Positions 35,301 through 42,933 of a stretch of DNA of 44,296 nucleotides are shown here, one piece after another. The DNA comes from Profundicola sp964553105 (GTDB lineage: Bacteria > Bacteroidota > Bacteroidia > Flavobacteriales > Weeksellaceae). The stretch covers positions 1 through 44,296 of the forward strand of contig CAZKJO010000015.1 of the NCBI GenBank assembly GCA_964553105.1. Reading direction: 5' to 3'. Under the pieces are notes generated by a model. The model saw nothing but the letters and a program-made list of their open reading frames with translations, was not told the origin of the DNA and ran no database searches. Numbering within the stretch: the stretch's first letter is position 1; each line of letters begins with the position of its first letter. The position numbers were made by a program, and so were the translations under genes.

Positions 35301-35698
35301 TGGTCGAAGATGTTCATCTTAACATACGTTTGAGATGATACAATCTCGTTAGAAGTATCACCTTCTCGAATACTCATAATACCTTCTACAGCAAAAATAT
35401 GAGTAATGGCAGCTCCAATAAAAGTAACTATAAACCCAAGATGGAAAACCAATACAGCCCATTTTTCTCTTCTCCAAAGTCGATATCGTTTAATATTAAT
35501 GGCGAAGTTGACGATTAATAAGATTTGTAATAAATCAAACCAAAAGGCATTATAAACAATCGCTTTGGCAGCAGGAGTTCCAAAATCATTTTCTATAAAT
35601 GTTGCTATTGCCATCGATATAGCATACAGGAACAACATCATTGTCATAGCTCGCGTTGAAAACAAATATTTATCTAAAAGCTTCATCATTTCGTTCAA
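32378..35698 (-). CDS. ccsBA: Fused cytochrome c assembly protein ResB-CcsA (system II)
   Basis: A 1106-residue fusion. The N-terminal ResB-like part has about three membrane helices (15-115), a large periplasmic domain and a helix near 455. The C-terminal CcsA part has about eight helices and the haem-handling WWD motif WANESWGRYWSWDPKETWA (993-1011). It exports haem and attaches it to apocytochromes c in the periplasm. Between the halves is a stretch that looks like a signal peptide (KNMKKSAKAIVLAFLLLPLGLFAQ) and then a His/Met-rich segment (VDPHAGHDHGSMEM). A perfect -7 element precedes it. It heads the operon with gpx and bshB1. Confidence 0.93.
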   Translation of the reverse strand: MNEMMKLLDKYLFSTRAMTMMLFLYAISMAIATFIENDFGTPAAKAIVYNAFWFDLLQILLIVNFAINIKRYRLWRREKWAVLVFHLGFIVTFIGAAITHIFAVEGIMSIREGDTSNEIVSSQTYVKMNIFDQDRALAYESPYTMTYFNKKDAPFPLKRQFKQKYQFKDRVIALKSLDYIMLAKDTIIRGEGKETLELVTTGEDGRKSAYIQSGELKEIGGIMFSLNNPIPGTVQIFSEGEKLMFKSPLEGEYVQMQGQAVGMITDSATFNEGKGKVAVDSLQELRLASLYSIQNAQFVVPSGTFKGRLEFVQGDKNNPEEQNNSNVVVMEYDDGQIKDTLILRGGQGSTSYSTRKPINGVQVSMGFGSKSIETPFGIKLRDFQLDTYPGSSNPSSFASEISIIDNGVEKDYRIYMNNVLDYGGYRFFQASYDPDELGTILSVNQDRPGTIVTYIGYMMMFFGMTFALFWRGTRFLTLQKMLKNMKKSAKAIVLAFLLLPLGLFAQETEVDPHAGHDHGSMEMVDTLAAASNHKAPRTHPAASDNHGQSMKMSSLDSIAKIVNFDKDHVIKLNHLQVQDDQGRIKPLGTHALELLRKIHKADKIGGVNATAWFMSLQQNPALWAEAPMIRVMENKLGSKTAKELGVVDGYTSLLNLVDHRTTQYKLQEAYSNAFRKKPSEKTEYDKEVINITERFSIIDNITKGYYLRLIPMQNEIKETWTSWIRPTEELEIDSIALGHISKYFNALGSAQKTGDWSKANEQIQVIDDYQHKWGKNVIISDTKVKIEVLYNRFNPFLYSMIAYAMLGGILLLLAFTKLFLDKKAIDYIINVFLGLLIVVLIFQGVALGMRWYISGHAPWTNGYEAVIFISWVAVLAGFSLYRNGNAFLPAAGALVAVIMMGFAHGSSLLDPEITPLVPVLKSYWLIIHVAIITSSYAFFGLSMVIAIFNMIQFILKPSHKIERNIKELTIVSEMSLTVGLYMLTIGTFLGGMWANESWGRYWSWDPKETWAFISVIVYAIVLHLRLVPGLKGKFVFNIAALWAAAAPIMTYFGVNYYLSGLHTYAAGDSIPIPGWVPGTVIFFTVLTIITYLFRRKYAKSNSFVKF

Positions 35699-35707
35699 AA
35701 ATTCCTA

Positions 35708-35715
35708 CAAAAATA
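35708..35715 (-). promoter_or_regulatory. Probable -7 promoter element for ccsBA
   Basis: Minus strand TATTTTTG, a perfect TAnnTTTG match, 9 nt ahead of the ccsBA ATG. Confidence 0.5.
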
Positions 35716-35851
35716 AAGGATTTAAAACTATTTAATATGATGAATATCAATTATCTTAATTCTTAAAATCTGTTAAAAAGCATTGATTATATGTGAGTTT
35801 ACTATTTTTAAAACATCATATTTAATTCAACATTAGACTGATATCGACTTT

Positions 35852-35885
35852 AAAAAAAGAAATCCACTACAAAGTAATGGATTTC
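35852..35885 (-). terminator. Intrinsic terminator after prmC
   Basis: GAAATCCA with TGGATTTC, one mismatch, then TAC with GTA and an AAA loop; the minus strand then has a run of seven T. Confidence 0.8.
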
Positions 35886-35938
35886 AAATAGTTTATGATT
35901 TTTGTCAGCAATCGATAATTAGGTTGCAAATAAGTGTG

Positions 35939-36814
35939 CTATTTACACGTAAAGGGTTGCTGTACTTTTAGCATTCTCCAATTATCTGAAATATCTTTTT
36001 TGGCGCTTACTTTTCCAAAACTGAATTCAAAAATCTTCTTAGTTTCTTCCATCAGATTTTGATGAATCTCTAAATAAACTGCTCCCTTGGGTTTTAATTT
36101 ATCCAAGGCTAATTGATTAATCTTGTTGTAGAAAACCGTTGGGTCTTCATCCGGAACAAATAAAGCAATTTCTGGTTCGTGTTTGCTAACTTGTTCATGC
36201 ATTTCTGCTTTTTCTGAACTAGGAATGTAAGGAGGATTGCTTACAATTATATCAAAATAAGGTAGATCATCTAGGAATGTATTTAGAATATCAATCTCAT
36301 GAAAATTAATTTTAGTGTGATTGTACATGGCATTGTTTTTAGCCACTTCTAAAGCTTCTGGGCTGATATCCAAAGCATGAACTGAAGCTTTTGGAAAAGC
36401 AGCTTTTAGTGCAATGGCTAATGCGCCGCTTCCGGTTCCGATATCTAAAATGTTCCCATCGAATTCATTGTTGGGATTGGTATAGTCTTGAATAATCCAC
36501 TCAGCTAATTCTTCTGTTTCAGGGCGTGGAATTAAAACATTAGGATTCACAAACAACTTATGATTCATAAACTGAGTTTCACCCATTACATATTGAAAAG
36601 GCGTACCCGTCATTAAATTTGTCAAAGCGAAATCAAAGTGTTTTTCAGCATCTTTTAATTCTGGCCAACTTTCGTGTAATCCTGCACGAATGATATTTTT
36701 ATCTTTTTTTAAATGGGTTTCTGCCAAGCTGAAAAAAATGGTATCTATCTCATCTTTGGTATATAAATCAGAAAGTCTTTCTTGAAATTTATCTCTAATA
36801 TCTTGAATTGTCAT
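35939..36814 (-). CDS. prmC: Peptide chain release factor N5-glutamine methyltransferase
   Basis: PrmC methylates the Gln of the GGQ motif in release factors RF1 and RF2. The 291 residues fit. Motifs: IPRPETE (95-101), the SAM-binding DIGTGSGA (124-131), and the catalytic NPPY (193-196) in IVSNPPYIPSS. An N-terminal helical domain (1-80) for RF recognition is present. It is a single gene with its own terminator at 35852-35885; the amidase gene lies 86 nt upstream on the same strand. Confidence 0.96.
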   Translation of the reverse strand: MTIQDIRDKFQERLSDLYTKDEIDTIFFSLAETHLKKDKNIIRAGLHESWPELKDAEKHFDFALTNLMTGTPFQYVMGETQFMNHKLFVNPNVLIPRPETEELAEWIIQDYTNPNNEFDGNILDIGTGSGALAIALKAAFPKASVHALDISPEALEVAKNNAMYNHTKINFHEIDILNTFLDDLPYFDIIVSNPPYIPSSEKAEMHEQVSKHEPEIALFVPDEDPTVFYNKINQLALDKLKPKGAVYLEIHQNLMEETKKIFEFSFGKVSAKKDISDNWRMLKVQQPFTCK

Positions 36815-36900
36815 ATTTGAATATTTAGTTGGGTTCCTTGCATATTTCGTGCAAGTTTTAACATTTCTCAGAAAACTTTTAAATAAAGAATCCCTCGAAA

Positions 36901-37812
36901 TTACTTTCTATATTTATCATTTAAAGCTTGCAAAATAGCCCAAGTCTCCGCGTCTAATTGTCCGCTATAGTTGCTCGGTCTAAAATGTAACTGGAAAGCC
37001 ATAATTACTCGCTTAGTTTGATCATCCCAAACTCCGGTTTGTTTTATACCATAACCGTACTTTGCTAAATCCGCTTGAACAGATTTAATAAATGAACTTT
37101 TATTGTAGTCACTTGATACATATTTTGGTAAAAATCTATACTTGTCTACATCATTATACCAAGCTCCAACTCCATATTCTTCATATAATCTCTTCCATGG
37201 GAAAAATGCACCTGGATCTTCTTTTCTGGTTGGCGCAACATCACTATGTCCTAAAACAAAGGTCGGATCAATCTCATATCGTTTGACAATATCTTGTGCC
37301 AATTCCGCAACTTTTTTAAATTGATGTTCTGGAAATGGATAAAATCTCATCTTCCCATTAATGGTAGAATAACCAAGATTTACAATCTCAATTCCAATGG
37401 AAGAATCATTAATATTGGTTCGATCTAACCAAGAACTAACACCAGCATGCCAAGCTCTCTCGTTTTCTCCAACCAATACATAAATTTCGTCATCATCATA
37501 ATCTTTAATGAGATAATGTGAACTTACGCTTTGCTGTGTTAATACTTCAGCCGATTTATCATTATGCAAGGCTGTATAATGCATGATCAAAAATTTCTGA
37601 CGATAATCCTGACCCTTGGCAGGGTAGTGATGATTAGAAATTTTATAATTTTTAAGAATAGAAGATGCAATGTCGTGACCTTGTGCATCCTGAGCATGTT
37701 CTAGGAATACGGTATCTCGAATTACTTTTTCAACAACCTTTGTTTGAGTTTGAGTTGTAGAGCATGAGACAAGAAAAATCATCGGCAAAATTGCCCAAAG
37801 GATACGTTTCAT
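36901..37812 (-). CDS. Lipoprotein N-acetylmuramoyl-L-alanine amidase with peptidoglycan-binding domain
   Basis: I chose ATG 37812, which gives a clean lipoprotein signal ending FLVSC (Cys17); ATG 37836 would add 8 residues. The Amidase_2 (AmpD/AmiD-type) domain has the zinc ligands in LIMHYTA and VLGHSDVAPTRKEDPG and a WHAGVSSW block, with GIEIVNLG between. The C-terminal 60 or so residues (ADLAKYGYGIKQTGVWDDQTKRVIMAFQLHF) are a peptidoglycan-binding (PG_binding_1) domain. It is expected to cut the amide bond between MurNAc and the stem peptide from the outer-membrane side, for wall turnover or recycling. Confidence 0.93.
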   Translation of the reverse strand: MKRILWAILPMIFLVSCSTTQTQTKVVEKVIRDTVFLEHAQDAQGHDIASSILKNYKISNHHYPAKGQDYRQKFLIMHYTALHNDKSAEVLTQQSVSSHYLIKDYDDDEIYVLVGENERAWHAGVSSWLDRTNINDSSIGIEIVNLGYSTINGKMRFYPFPEHQFKKVAELAQDIVKRYEIDPTFVLGHSDVAPTRKEDPGAFFPWKRLYEEYGVGAWYNDVDKYRFLPKYVSSDYNKSSFIKSVQADLAKYGYGIKQTGVWDDQTKRVIMAFQLHFRPSNYSGQLDAETWAILQALNDKYRK

Positions 37813-37861
37813 AAAATGATAATTATTTGGATTCAAATGTAATTAAAAGTTCTTTGCAAAA

Positions 37862-37893
37862 TAAAAAAATCACCTTGTTTTGCAAGGTGATTT
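37862..37893 (-). terminator. Intrinsic terminator after the CsbD gene
   Basis: AAATCACCTTG with CAAGGTGATTT (11-bp perfect stem, 5-nt loop); the minus strand continues into a T-rich tail. Confidence 0.88.
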
Positions 37894-37915
37894 CTGATTT
37901 CTAAATAAGTACTAA

Positions 37916-38128
37916 TTACCTATTCTCGAAATCTTTTCCAACTCTATCAAAGAAATTCTCAACGTTCTCTTTTGTCTCACCCGTTTTTTTCTGGATGTTT
38001 CCAACAAACTGATCCCATTTTCCTTCTGCTAAAGTTAAATCATCGTCTGTAAGCTCGCCCCATTGTTCTTTGGCTTTACCTTTAATGATATTCCAATTTC
38101 CTCTTAACTTGTCTTCTAAACTACTCAT
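37916..38128 (-). CDS. CsbD family stress-response protein
   Basis: A 70-residue hydrophilic, mostly helical protein. The core LRGNWNIIKGKAKEQWGELTDDDLTLAEGKWDQFVGNIQKKTG is the CsbD signature. Members are induced by general stress in several bacteria; the mechanism is unknown. It lies next to a hemerythrin-domain gene on the same strand and has a strong terminator behind it. Confidence 0.92.
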   Translation of the reverse strand: MSSLEDKLRGNWNIIKGKAKEQWGELTDDDLTLAEGKWDQFVGNIQKKTGETKENVENFFDRVGKDFENR

Positions 38129-38227
38129 AATAAATATTTTTTTGGTTATATAGGAAATAGTTCAACATCTATTCCGAGAATATCTCTTAAATGTTAATCT
38201 TATGCTAATACACTGATTGATTTTTAT

Positions 38228-38695
38228 TTATTCATTTCCAGGTATAGCTTCAGGCCAGCTATCTCTATATTCCTTCATAGAATTTTCATAATCTTGTGCT
38301 AGAGACTCTGCATCTTTTTTACTATAAATATCTTTGGCCTTTTCAAAGAATTCGTCCTCCTCATCTTCTAAGTGATGCAAAACCGTTTCAGCTAGTTTGT
38401 CCATGGTGGCTTTCCAATGAGGTGAGCTCATATCTGTGTCGTCAAGTTCTTTGATTAATTCATCCATTTCGTGGTGCTCAGCAATTCCATGACGTGCGTC
38501 TTCTTGCATTTCATCTGTGTCAATGAGTGGAGCGTAAAAATATCTTTCTTCTGCCACAGCATGAACCTCCAATTCTTTTTTGAGCTCTTCCCATAACTGG
38601 TTCCTCTCTTCTGAATCTCCTGAAGTTTTAGATATCTTTTTTATTAAGTCACGTTGAATGTCGTGATCGTCTTTAATAGCTTTATAAATTTTCAT
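38228..38695 (-). CDS. Hemerythrin-domain protein
   Basis: A 155-residue four-helix protein. Candidate di-iron ligands are His in KDDHDIQRDL, His and Glu in VHAVAEERYFYAPL, His in GIAEHHEMDEL and His/Glu in VLHHLEDEEDEFFEK, which is the hemerythrin H-HxxxE-HxxxE pattern. Likely roles are oxygen, nitric oxide or iron sensing or storage under stress. A -7-like TATCTTTA is upstream on this strand (38715-38722). It is the last chromosomal gene before the tRNA-Arg-integrated element. Confidence 0.92.
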   Translation of the reverse strand: MKIYKAIKDDHDIQRDLIKKISKTSGDSEERNQLWEELKKELEVHAVAEERYFYAPLIDTDEMQEDARHGIAEHHEMDELIKELDDTDMSSPHWKATMDKLAETVLHHLEDEEDEFFEKAKDIYSKKDAESLAQDYENSMKEYRDSWPEAIPGNE

Positions 38696-38797
38696 ATATC
38701 TTAAATTAGAGTATTAAAGATAATGAATATAAAGGGGTTATAAAATAATTGAAGTCGGAGATAGGAGCTTAAAAATCATTTTATTCTGATAATAAAT

Positions 38798-38831
38798 AAA
38801 AAAGCACCTACATTGTTTAATGTAAGTACTT
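38798..38831 (-). terminator. Original terminator of tRNA-Arg, displaced by the element
   Basis: On the minus strand AAGTACTTACATT pairs with AATGTAGGTGCTT (13 bp including two G-T pairs, AAAC loop), followed by a T tract. It lies 9 nt beyond the left att copy, where the tRNA's own terminator would be if the element were removed. Confidence 0.75.
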
Positions 38832-38840
38832 GACTCTTAG

Positions 38841-38856
38841 AGTGATCGCGCCAGGA
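38841..38856. repeat. attL: left 16-bp att core repeat
   Basis: AGTGATCGCGCCAGGA, identical to 44244-44259. It is a copy of the last 14 nt of tRNA-Arg plus 2 nt downstream. Confidence 0.88.
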
Positions 38857-38991
38857 CTACTCAAGTATAATTCTTTTAAATTCTTTAACATTTAGCTTTC
38901 TACTATATCAAACATAAGTTGCTGATAATCAATAAAATTCTTTAAATTTATTGGATGAGGTGTTAAAGTTGAATTAAAGTAATTAAAGATA

Positions 38992-39024
38992 TAATCCCTA
39001 AATAATCCCTAAATAATCCCTAAA
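38992..39024. repeat. Three tandem 11-bp units TAATCCCTAAA (probable integrase arm sites, left)
   Basis: Three exact head-to-tail copies, just upstream of the integrase promoter. The same unit occurs near the right end (43944-43965 and 44169-44201). Confidence 0.85.
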
Positions 39025-39040
39025 TCATATTTAACTTCTA

Positions 39041-39048
39041 TATATTTG
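39041..39048 (+). promoter_or_regulatory. Probable -7 promoter element of the integrase gene
   Basis: TATATTTG, a perfect TAnnTTTG match 22 nt ahead of the ATG. Its -33 region would overlap the third TAATCCCTAAA unit, so integrase bound there could block its own promoter (inference). Confidence 0.5.
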
Positions 39049-39070
39049 TATAAGTTCAAAACTATTTATC

Positions 39071-40423
39071 ATGGCATCAGTATTTTATTTTATTCAGTCA
39101 AAAAAAGATAACTCAAATATTTATTTAAACTTTGCGCCGGACGGATCTAAAAGAATTAAGCGTAAAACACAAGAATCCATAAACCCAATCTTTTGGAATG
39201 CAGAACCCCAAAGAAAAGGTTTTCCAAAAAATATACACTCTGGATCTAAAGAATTAATAAAGGATATTCAACAGTTAAGAGAAAAGCTAACTTCTTTAGA
39301 AAGCTTCATATATAAAGAATACAATAATCGTAAAGCAGATCAACTTATAAATGGTGATTGGCTAACTAATGTAATAGCAAAATTCTATAACGACGGTAAA
39401 GAAATAAAAGATTTAGAATATTTATTAAAGTTCTTACCACACTATGAAAAGAATATACTACCGTTTAGATCACATAGAGGTAGAAGAATATCACATAGAA
39501 CAGTTCAGAAGCATGCTACAGTTGTAAAGTATTTAATTGAGTTTATTACTTTAGAAAACCCAAAGCTTAAAGTTTATCAGTATGATAAATCGTATAGTAA
39601 CAAGTTTGAGCAGTTTTTAAGGACCGTTAAACTTTTAAGTGATAATACTGTAGGAAGATATTTAAAGCATACCAAAACAATTATTAAGGAAGCTAAAAAC
39701 GAAAATATTGCAGTACACCCACAACTAGAAGATATTAAAGGTTTCACAGTTGAAACACCTACTGTAATACTAGAACTTCATGAGCTTCAAAAAATTCAAG
39801 ATCTAAAAATTGTTTCTGATTATCTAGAAACTTCTAGAGATTGGCTAATTATTGGATGTTATACCGGACAACGCGCCGGTGATCTATTCAAAATGAATAG
39901 TAAAATGATAATGAATATAGACGGTAATGATTTTATAAACTTAACACAATCTAAAACCGGTGTTACTGTACCGATACCATTACATAAAGAAGTTAGAAAA
40001 ATATTAGATAAAAGAAATGGTGATTTTCCACCTTTATTTTCTAGTAATTCAGAAAGCAACAAAACCAGGTTTAATAAAGCTTTAAAGCTTATAGCTAGAC
40101 AAGCTAATATAAATAGAATAGAGAAGGGAAGGAAGTACTTTAAAGAAAGTAAAAGCGCTAAAGGATATTATGTACATGGTGAATATCCTTTGCATGAAAT
40201 TATATCTAGTCATGTTTGTAGAAGAACTTTTGCTTCTATGTATTACGGAAAAATCCCAAATCAAATTTTAATGTCTGTAACTGGACACAGAACAGAAAAA
40301 GAATTTTTAAAATATATAGGTGTTGAAAGTTCTGAACTTTCCAAACAGATGTTTAAATATTGGGATGCTTTAAATAAAACTGATCACCAGGAAGCGCCAA
40401 AAAAATCCCAAAACGCGCGATAA
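39071..40423 (+). CDS. Tyrosine recombinase (integrase) of the tRNA-Arg element
   Basis: A 450-residue site-specific recombinase of the Bacteroidota phage-integrase type. An N-terminal arm-binding domain (about 1-85, with YLNFAPDGSKRIKRKTQESINP) precedes a SAM-like core-binding domain (about 125-225) and the catalytic domain. Catalytic residues: Arg in CYTGQRAGDL, His-x-x-Arg in SSHVCRRTFAS, His in VTGHRTEKEFLKY, and the nucleophile Tyr in that last motif. It should cut and join the 16-bp att core at 38841 and 44244. The presence of an arm-binding domain agrees with the TAATCCCTAAA repeats at both ends. Confidence 0.95.
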   Translation: MASVFYFIQSKKDNSNIYLNFAPDGSKRIKRKTQESINPIFWNAEPQRKGFPKNIHSGSKELIKDIQQLREKLTSLESFIYKEYNNRKADQLINGDWLTNVIAKFYNDGKEIKDLEYLLKFLPHYEKNILPFRSHRGRRISHRTVQKHATVVKYLIEFITLENPKLKVYQYDKSYSNKFEQFLRTVKLLSDNTVGRYLKHTKTIIKEAKNENIAVHPQLEDIKGFTVETPTVILELHELQKIQDLKIVSDYLETSRDWLIIGCYTGQRAGDLFKMNSKMIMNIDGNDFINLTQSKTGVTVPIPLHKEVRKILDKRNGDFPPLFSSNSESNKTRFNKALKLIARQANINRIEKGRKYFKESKSAKGYYVHGEYPLHEIISSHVCRRTFASMYYGKIPNQILMSVTGHRTEKEFLKYIGVESSELSKQMFKYWDALNKTDHQEAPKKSQNAR

Positions 40424-40479
40424 TTAAAAGCTATTAGAATTTTGTAAATTTACTGTAATAACGTTCAAACTCTGTAAAT

Positions 40480-41307
40480 ATGGATATTCAAGAATACTTC
40501 ACTTTTAAAGAATTTAAAGAAAATTATTTAATTGATTTTAATACTTTAGAAAGCAAACCACCATTATTAAAATATCTTTTTAAGTTATTAGAAACATATA
40601 AATCTTCTAAATCATTTTTAGATTTTGAACATTTAGATGAAAAGTATATGTTTATTGAAGCTTCAACTTTTGAAGATTATCAAGAATTAATTTCACTTAA
40701 AACAAATAAGCATATTGCTGAAGAAATATATATTCTAGCAGTTACCAATACTAATTTAAAAAGATCACTTCAAGAATTTTTAAACCAGGTGAAAAGCAAG
40801 TTTAATTCTTTAGATAGTTCTACATTATCAATACTAGAAGATTACTATGAGTTATTCAGAAAGCAACAAGTATTTTTATTAGAATTTGAAAATCAAAAGC
40901 AAAATAAAGCTAAAGAATTAGATTTAATTATTGAACAAATTGAACATGATTTAGAAGCTGAAAAACTTAAAATCAAAGGAAGCGCGCCGACCGTCGTACA
41001 ACATGAACATATTTTAGATTTTTCGGATAATAAAAATCAAGTTAAAATAATACACTTAGATCAGCTAGGTGTATTAGAATTCTTAAAACAAAAGCTTAGT
41101 GATGAATCTAAAGTTTTTCATTTATCTACTATTGTTTCAGCTATTACCGGTATAAAAGCAAAAACAGTTAATTCTATGCTAAACCCTATGTATAGTGAAT
41201 ATTCTGAACAAAAGAACAGTCCATACAACAACAAGGAAAACATAATAATAGCAGAAAAAGAATACTTAAGGTTTAAACTAAAAGAACACAAGTTTAATAT
41301 CAAATAA
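40480..41307 (+). CDS. Unknown protein of the element, 275 aa
   Basis: I do not recognise this protein. The first 150 residues are mostly helical and acidic (KYLFKLLETYKSSKSFLDF, YYELFRKQQVFLLEFENQ). A predicted coiled coil follows at about 140-165 (KAKELDLIIEQIEHDLEAEKLKI). The C-terminal 80 residues (LDQLGVLEFLKQKLSDESKVFHLSTIVSAITGI) look like a small helical domain, perhaps DNA- or partner-binding; a loose likeness to C-terminal domains of Bacteroidota mobile-element regulators is not strong enough to name. The start is fixed by a CGTTCAAAC motif 9 nt ahead, also found before the HTH gene at 42208. Confidence 0.85.
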   Translation: MDIQEYFTFKEFKENYLIDFNTLESKPPLLKYLFKLLETYKSSKSFLDFEHLDEKYMFIEASTFEDYQELISLKTNKHIAEEIYILAVTNTNLKRSLQEFLNQVKSKFNSLDSSTLSILEDYYELFRKQQVFLLEFENQKQNKAKELDLIIEQIEHDLEAEKLKIKGSAPTVVQHEHILDFSDNKNQVKIIHLDQLGVLEFLKQKLSDESKVFHLSTIVSAITGIKAKTVNSMLNPMYSEYSEQKNSPYNNKENIIIAEKEYLRFKLKEHKFNIK

Positions 41308-41386
41308 TTCAAGATTAGTAAAGTTTTGTATTCCTAACGAATTCCTAAATTCAACTTTGTGATTAAATCATTAAACCGATATAATC

Positions 41387-41668
41387 ATGACAAATCAAAT
41401 TCAATTTTTAGGTGTTGATAAGGATCAACTAATTAATGAGATAGTAAGCAAAGTAAAATCTTCATTACTTGCAGAACTCGAAAAGCGCCAAAGCGCAAAA
41501 CAATCTACTTATTTAAGCGCACAAGATATTTGTGAAAAATTCGCGATCAGTAAACCCACCGTTCATTCATGGCGCGCTCGCGGAATTTTAAAACCTTATA
41601 AATTAGGTTCTAGAATATACTACCGTTTAGAAGATATTGAGAAAGCAATGATAACAGAAATAGAATAA
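41387..41668 (+). CDS. Excisionase-like helix-turn-helix protein
   Basis: A 93-residue protein. The N-terminal 45 residues look like a short coiled coil (LINEIVSKVKSSLLAELEKRQ). From about residue 46 comes a winged HTH of the MerR/HTH_17 type: YLSAQDICEKFAISKPTVHSWRARGILKPYKLGSRIYYRLEDIEKAM, with recognition helix KPTVHSWRARG and a wing YYR. Such proteins often direct excision (Xis) or control early genes in Bacteroidota elements. It is followed after 4 nt by the 135-aa gene. Confidence 0.88.
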   Translation: MTNQIQFLGVDKDQLINEIVSKVKSSLLAELEKRQSAKQSTYLSAQDICEKFAISKPTVHSWRARGILKPYKLGSRIYYRLEDIEKAMITEIE

Positions 41669-41672
41669 TGTT

Positions 41673-42080
41673 ATGAATGCTAAAAACAACTTAAATTATA
41701 AGTTTGTGTATAGTTTAGAGAAAATCAAAAAATCTTATAAGCAATACGCACTTGAAAGTTCAGAAGCTGAAAATCTTTTGCCGGTTAAAGTTAGAGTTGA
41801 ACCAATACAAATACCAAAAAGGTTTCCAGGCGCTAAAATAGCTTTAAGGATTTTAAATAAAAATACTTGGAGATTTTCTAATACAACCGGATTGCGACCA
41901 ATTTACTACAAAGATTTTTATTATGGTGATTTTCTTATAAATAATGAAAAATCTTTAATTCTAGTAAAAATAGATTTGGATAAAGTTACATTAAGATTGT
42001 TTCCACAATTTTACACAAATGACAAGCAAGTAATTGAGCAAATTACTGATAGCATAGTTCAAAAGCTTTTAAAACTGTAA
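41673..42080 (+). CDS. Unknown protein of the element, 135 aa
   Basis: Not recognised. The protein is basic with many Lys/Arg residues in the first half (YSLEKIKKSYKQYALESSEAE, RVEPIQIPKRFPGAKIALRIL) and a beta-rich middle (WRFSNTTGLRPIYYKDFYYGDFLI), ending in a helix QVIEQITDSIVQKLLKL. There is no signal peptide or membrane segment. It starts 4 nt after the excisionase-like gene, so they are likely coupled and may act together. It is followed by a 12-bp perfect hairpin (42102-42131). Confidence 0.82.
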   Translation: MNAKNNLNYKFVYSLEKIKKSYKQYALESSEAENLLPVKVRVEPIQIPKRFPGAKIALRILNKNTWRFSNTTGLRPIYYKDFYYGDFLINNEKSLILVKIDLDKVTLRLFPQFYTNDKQVIEQITDSIVQKLLKL

Positions 42081-42101
42081 TGATCTACACCAGGAACAAA
42101 A

Positions 42102-42131
42102 AAAGGATATACAAAATCATGTATATCCTTT
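42102..42131. terminator. Perfect 12-bp hairpin between element operons
   Basis: AAAGGATATACA (42102-42113) pairs with TGTATATCCTTT (42120-42131) around a 6-nt loop. It has A7 on one side, so it should end minus-strand transcription and perhaps plus-strand transcription, though it is T-poor on the plus side. Confidence 0.6.
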
Positions 42132-42207
42132 GGCGTTCAAACCTATCCATAAACATGGAATAGTACAAATTTAACCAATTTAAGTACAACGTTCAAACAA
42201 TATATAA

Positions 42208-42933
42208 ATGAAAATCCACAGAACCAATAAAAATAAAGGAACTACAGAAGGTTTCACAAGAATAGATAACCGGTTATTAGAAAACTCAAATCTATCCTGG
42301 AAAGCTAAAGGTATTATTTGTTATTTATTATCACAGCCGGAATATAAAAATATAACCATTAGATATTTAGAAACTGTATCTAGTGATAAATATAAATCTA
42401 TCCGATCCGGATTAGAAGAACTTGTACAAAATCAATTTTTAGAATTAGAAGAAGTTGATAATAATTTAAAAGCTGAACAGTTTTATGAATTTATAGTTTA
42501 TGAAGTTGGAAAAAATGAGGTGTACCCAAAACAAATACACCCTATAGCCAAAAAGGATACACCGTATAGCCAAAAGGGAAATGATATAACAACTAATAAA
42601 GAATATATATATATTAGAGAGGTTAAAGATTTAAATTTTCTGAAAGAAAGTATAATTCATAACAAAGAAAATATCATAGAACTATTCGATCAACATAAGC
42701 TTTCTATACATGATCTTCAGTTTAAAAAGTTGCTAGATGAATTTTTACATTATTTGAAAGCTAATAAATCATTATTTGAAAATAGACCGGTTAATGATCT
42801 TCAAACCTATTTTATAAATAGAACACTCAACAAAGAAAGCAAGATAAATTCAAGTGATCAAACAACTTTTGGATCTAAGGACTATTATAAAACACAAGCT
42901 ATTGGACCAGCATATAAGAGGATAGATATTTAA
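42208..42933 (+). CDS. Replication-initiator-like helix-turn-helix protein
   Basis: A 241-residue protein. The N-terminal domain starts GFTRIDNRLLENSNLSWKAKGIICYLLSQPEYKNITIRYLETVSSDKYKSIRSGLEELVQNQFLELEE, which matches the HTH_36/replisome-organiser winged-helix found at the start of many plasmid and phage replication proteins. A linker (about 95-150) is followed by a helical C-terminal region (DLQFKKLLDEFLHYLKANKSLF). It would bind an origin on the excised element or act as a regulator; the 429-nt gene-free stretch after it is a candidate origin. Preceded by the CGTTCAAAC motif 9 nt from the ATG. Confidence 0.85.
   Translation: MKIHRTNKNKGTTEGFTRIDNRLLENSNLSWKAKGIICYLLSQPEYKNITIRYLETVSSDKYKSIRSGLEELVQNQFLELEEVDNNLKAEQFYEFIVYEVGKNEVYPKQIHPIAKKDTPYSQKGNDITTNKEYIYIREVKDLNFLKESIIHNKENIIELFDQHKLSIHDLQFKKLLDEFLHYLKANKSLFENRPVNDLQTYFINRTLNKESKINSSDQTTFGSKDYYKTQAIGPAYKRIDI

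Larger units (their letters stand above)
38696..39070. other. Gene-free junction: displaced tRNA terminator, attL, arm sites and integrase promoter
   Basis: No gene fits in this 375-nt stretch. It holds the hemerythrin promoter region, a hairpin terminator (38798-38831), the left 16-bp att copy (38841-38856), about 135 nt of AT-rich sequence, three tandem TAATCCCTAAA units (38992-39024) and the integrase -7 element (39041-39048). Confidence 0.8.

Noticed and set aside
38992..39024. CRISPR array
   Set aside because: The repeats are 11 bp, directly abutting with no spacers, and no cas gene is in the window.
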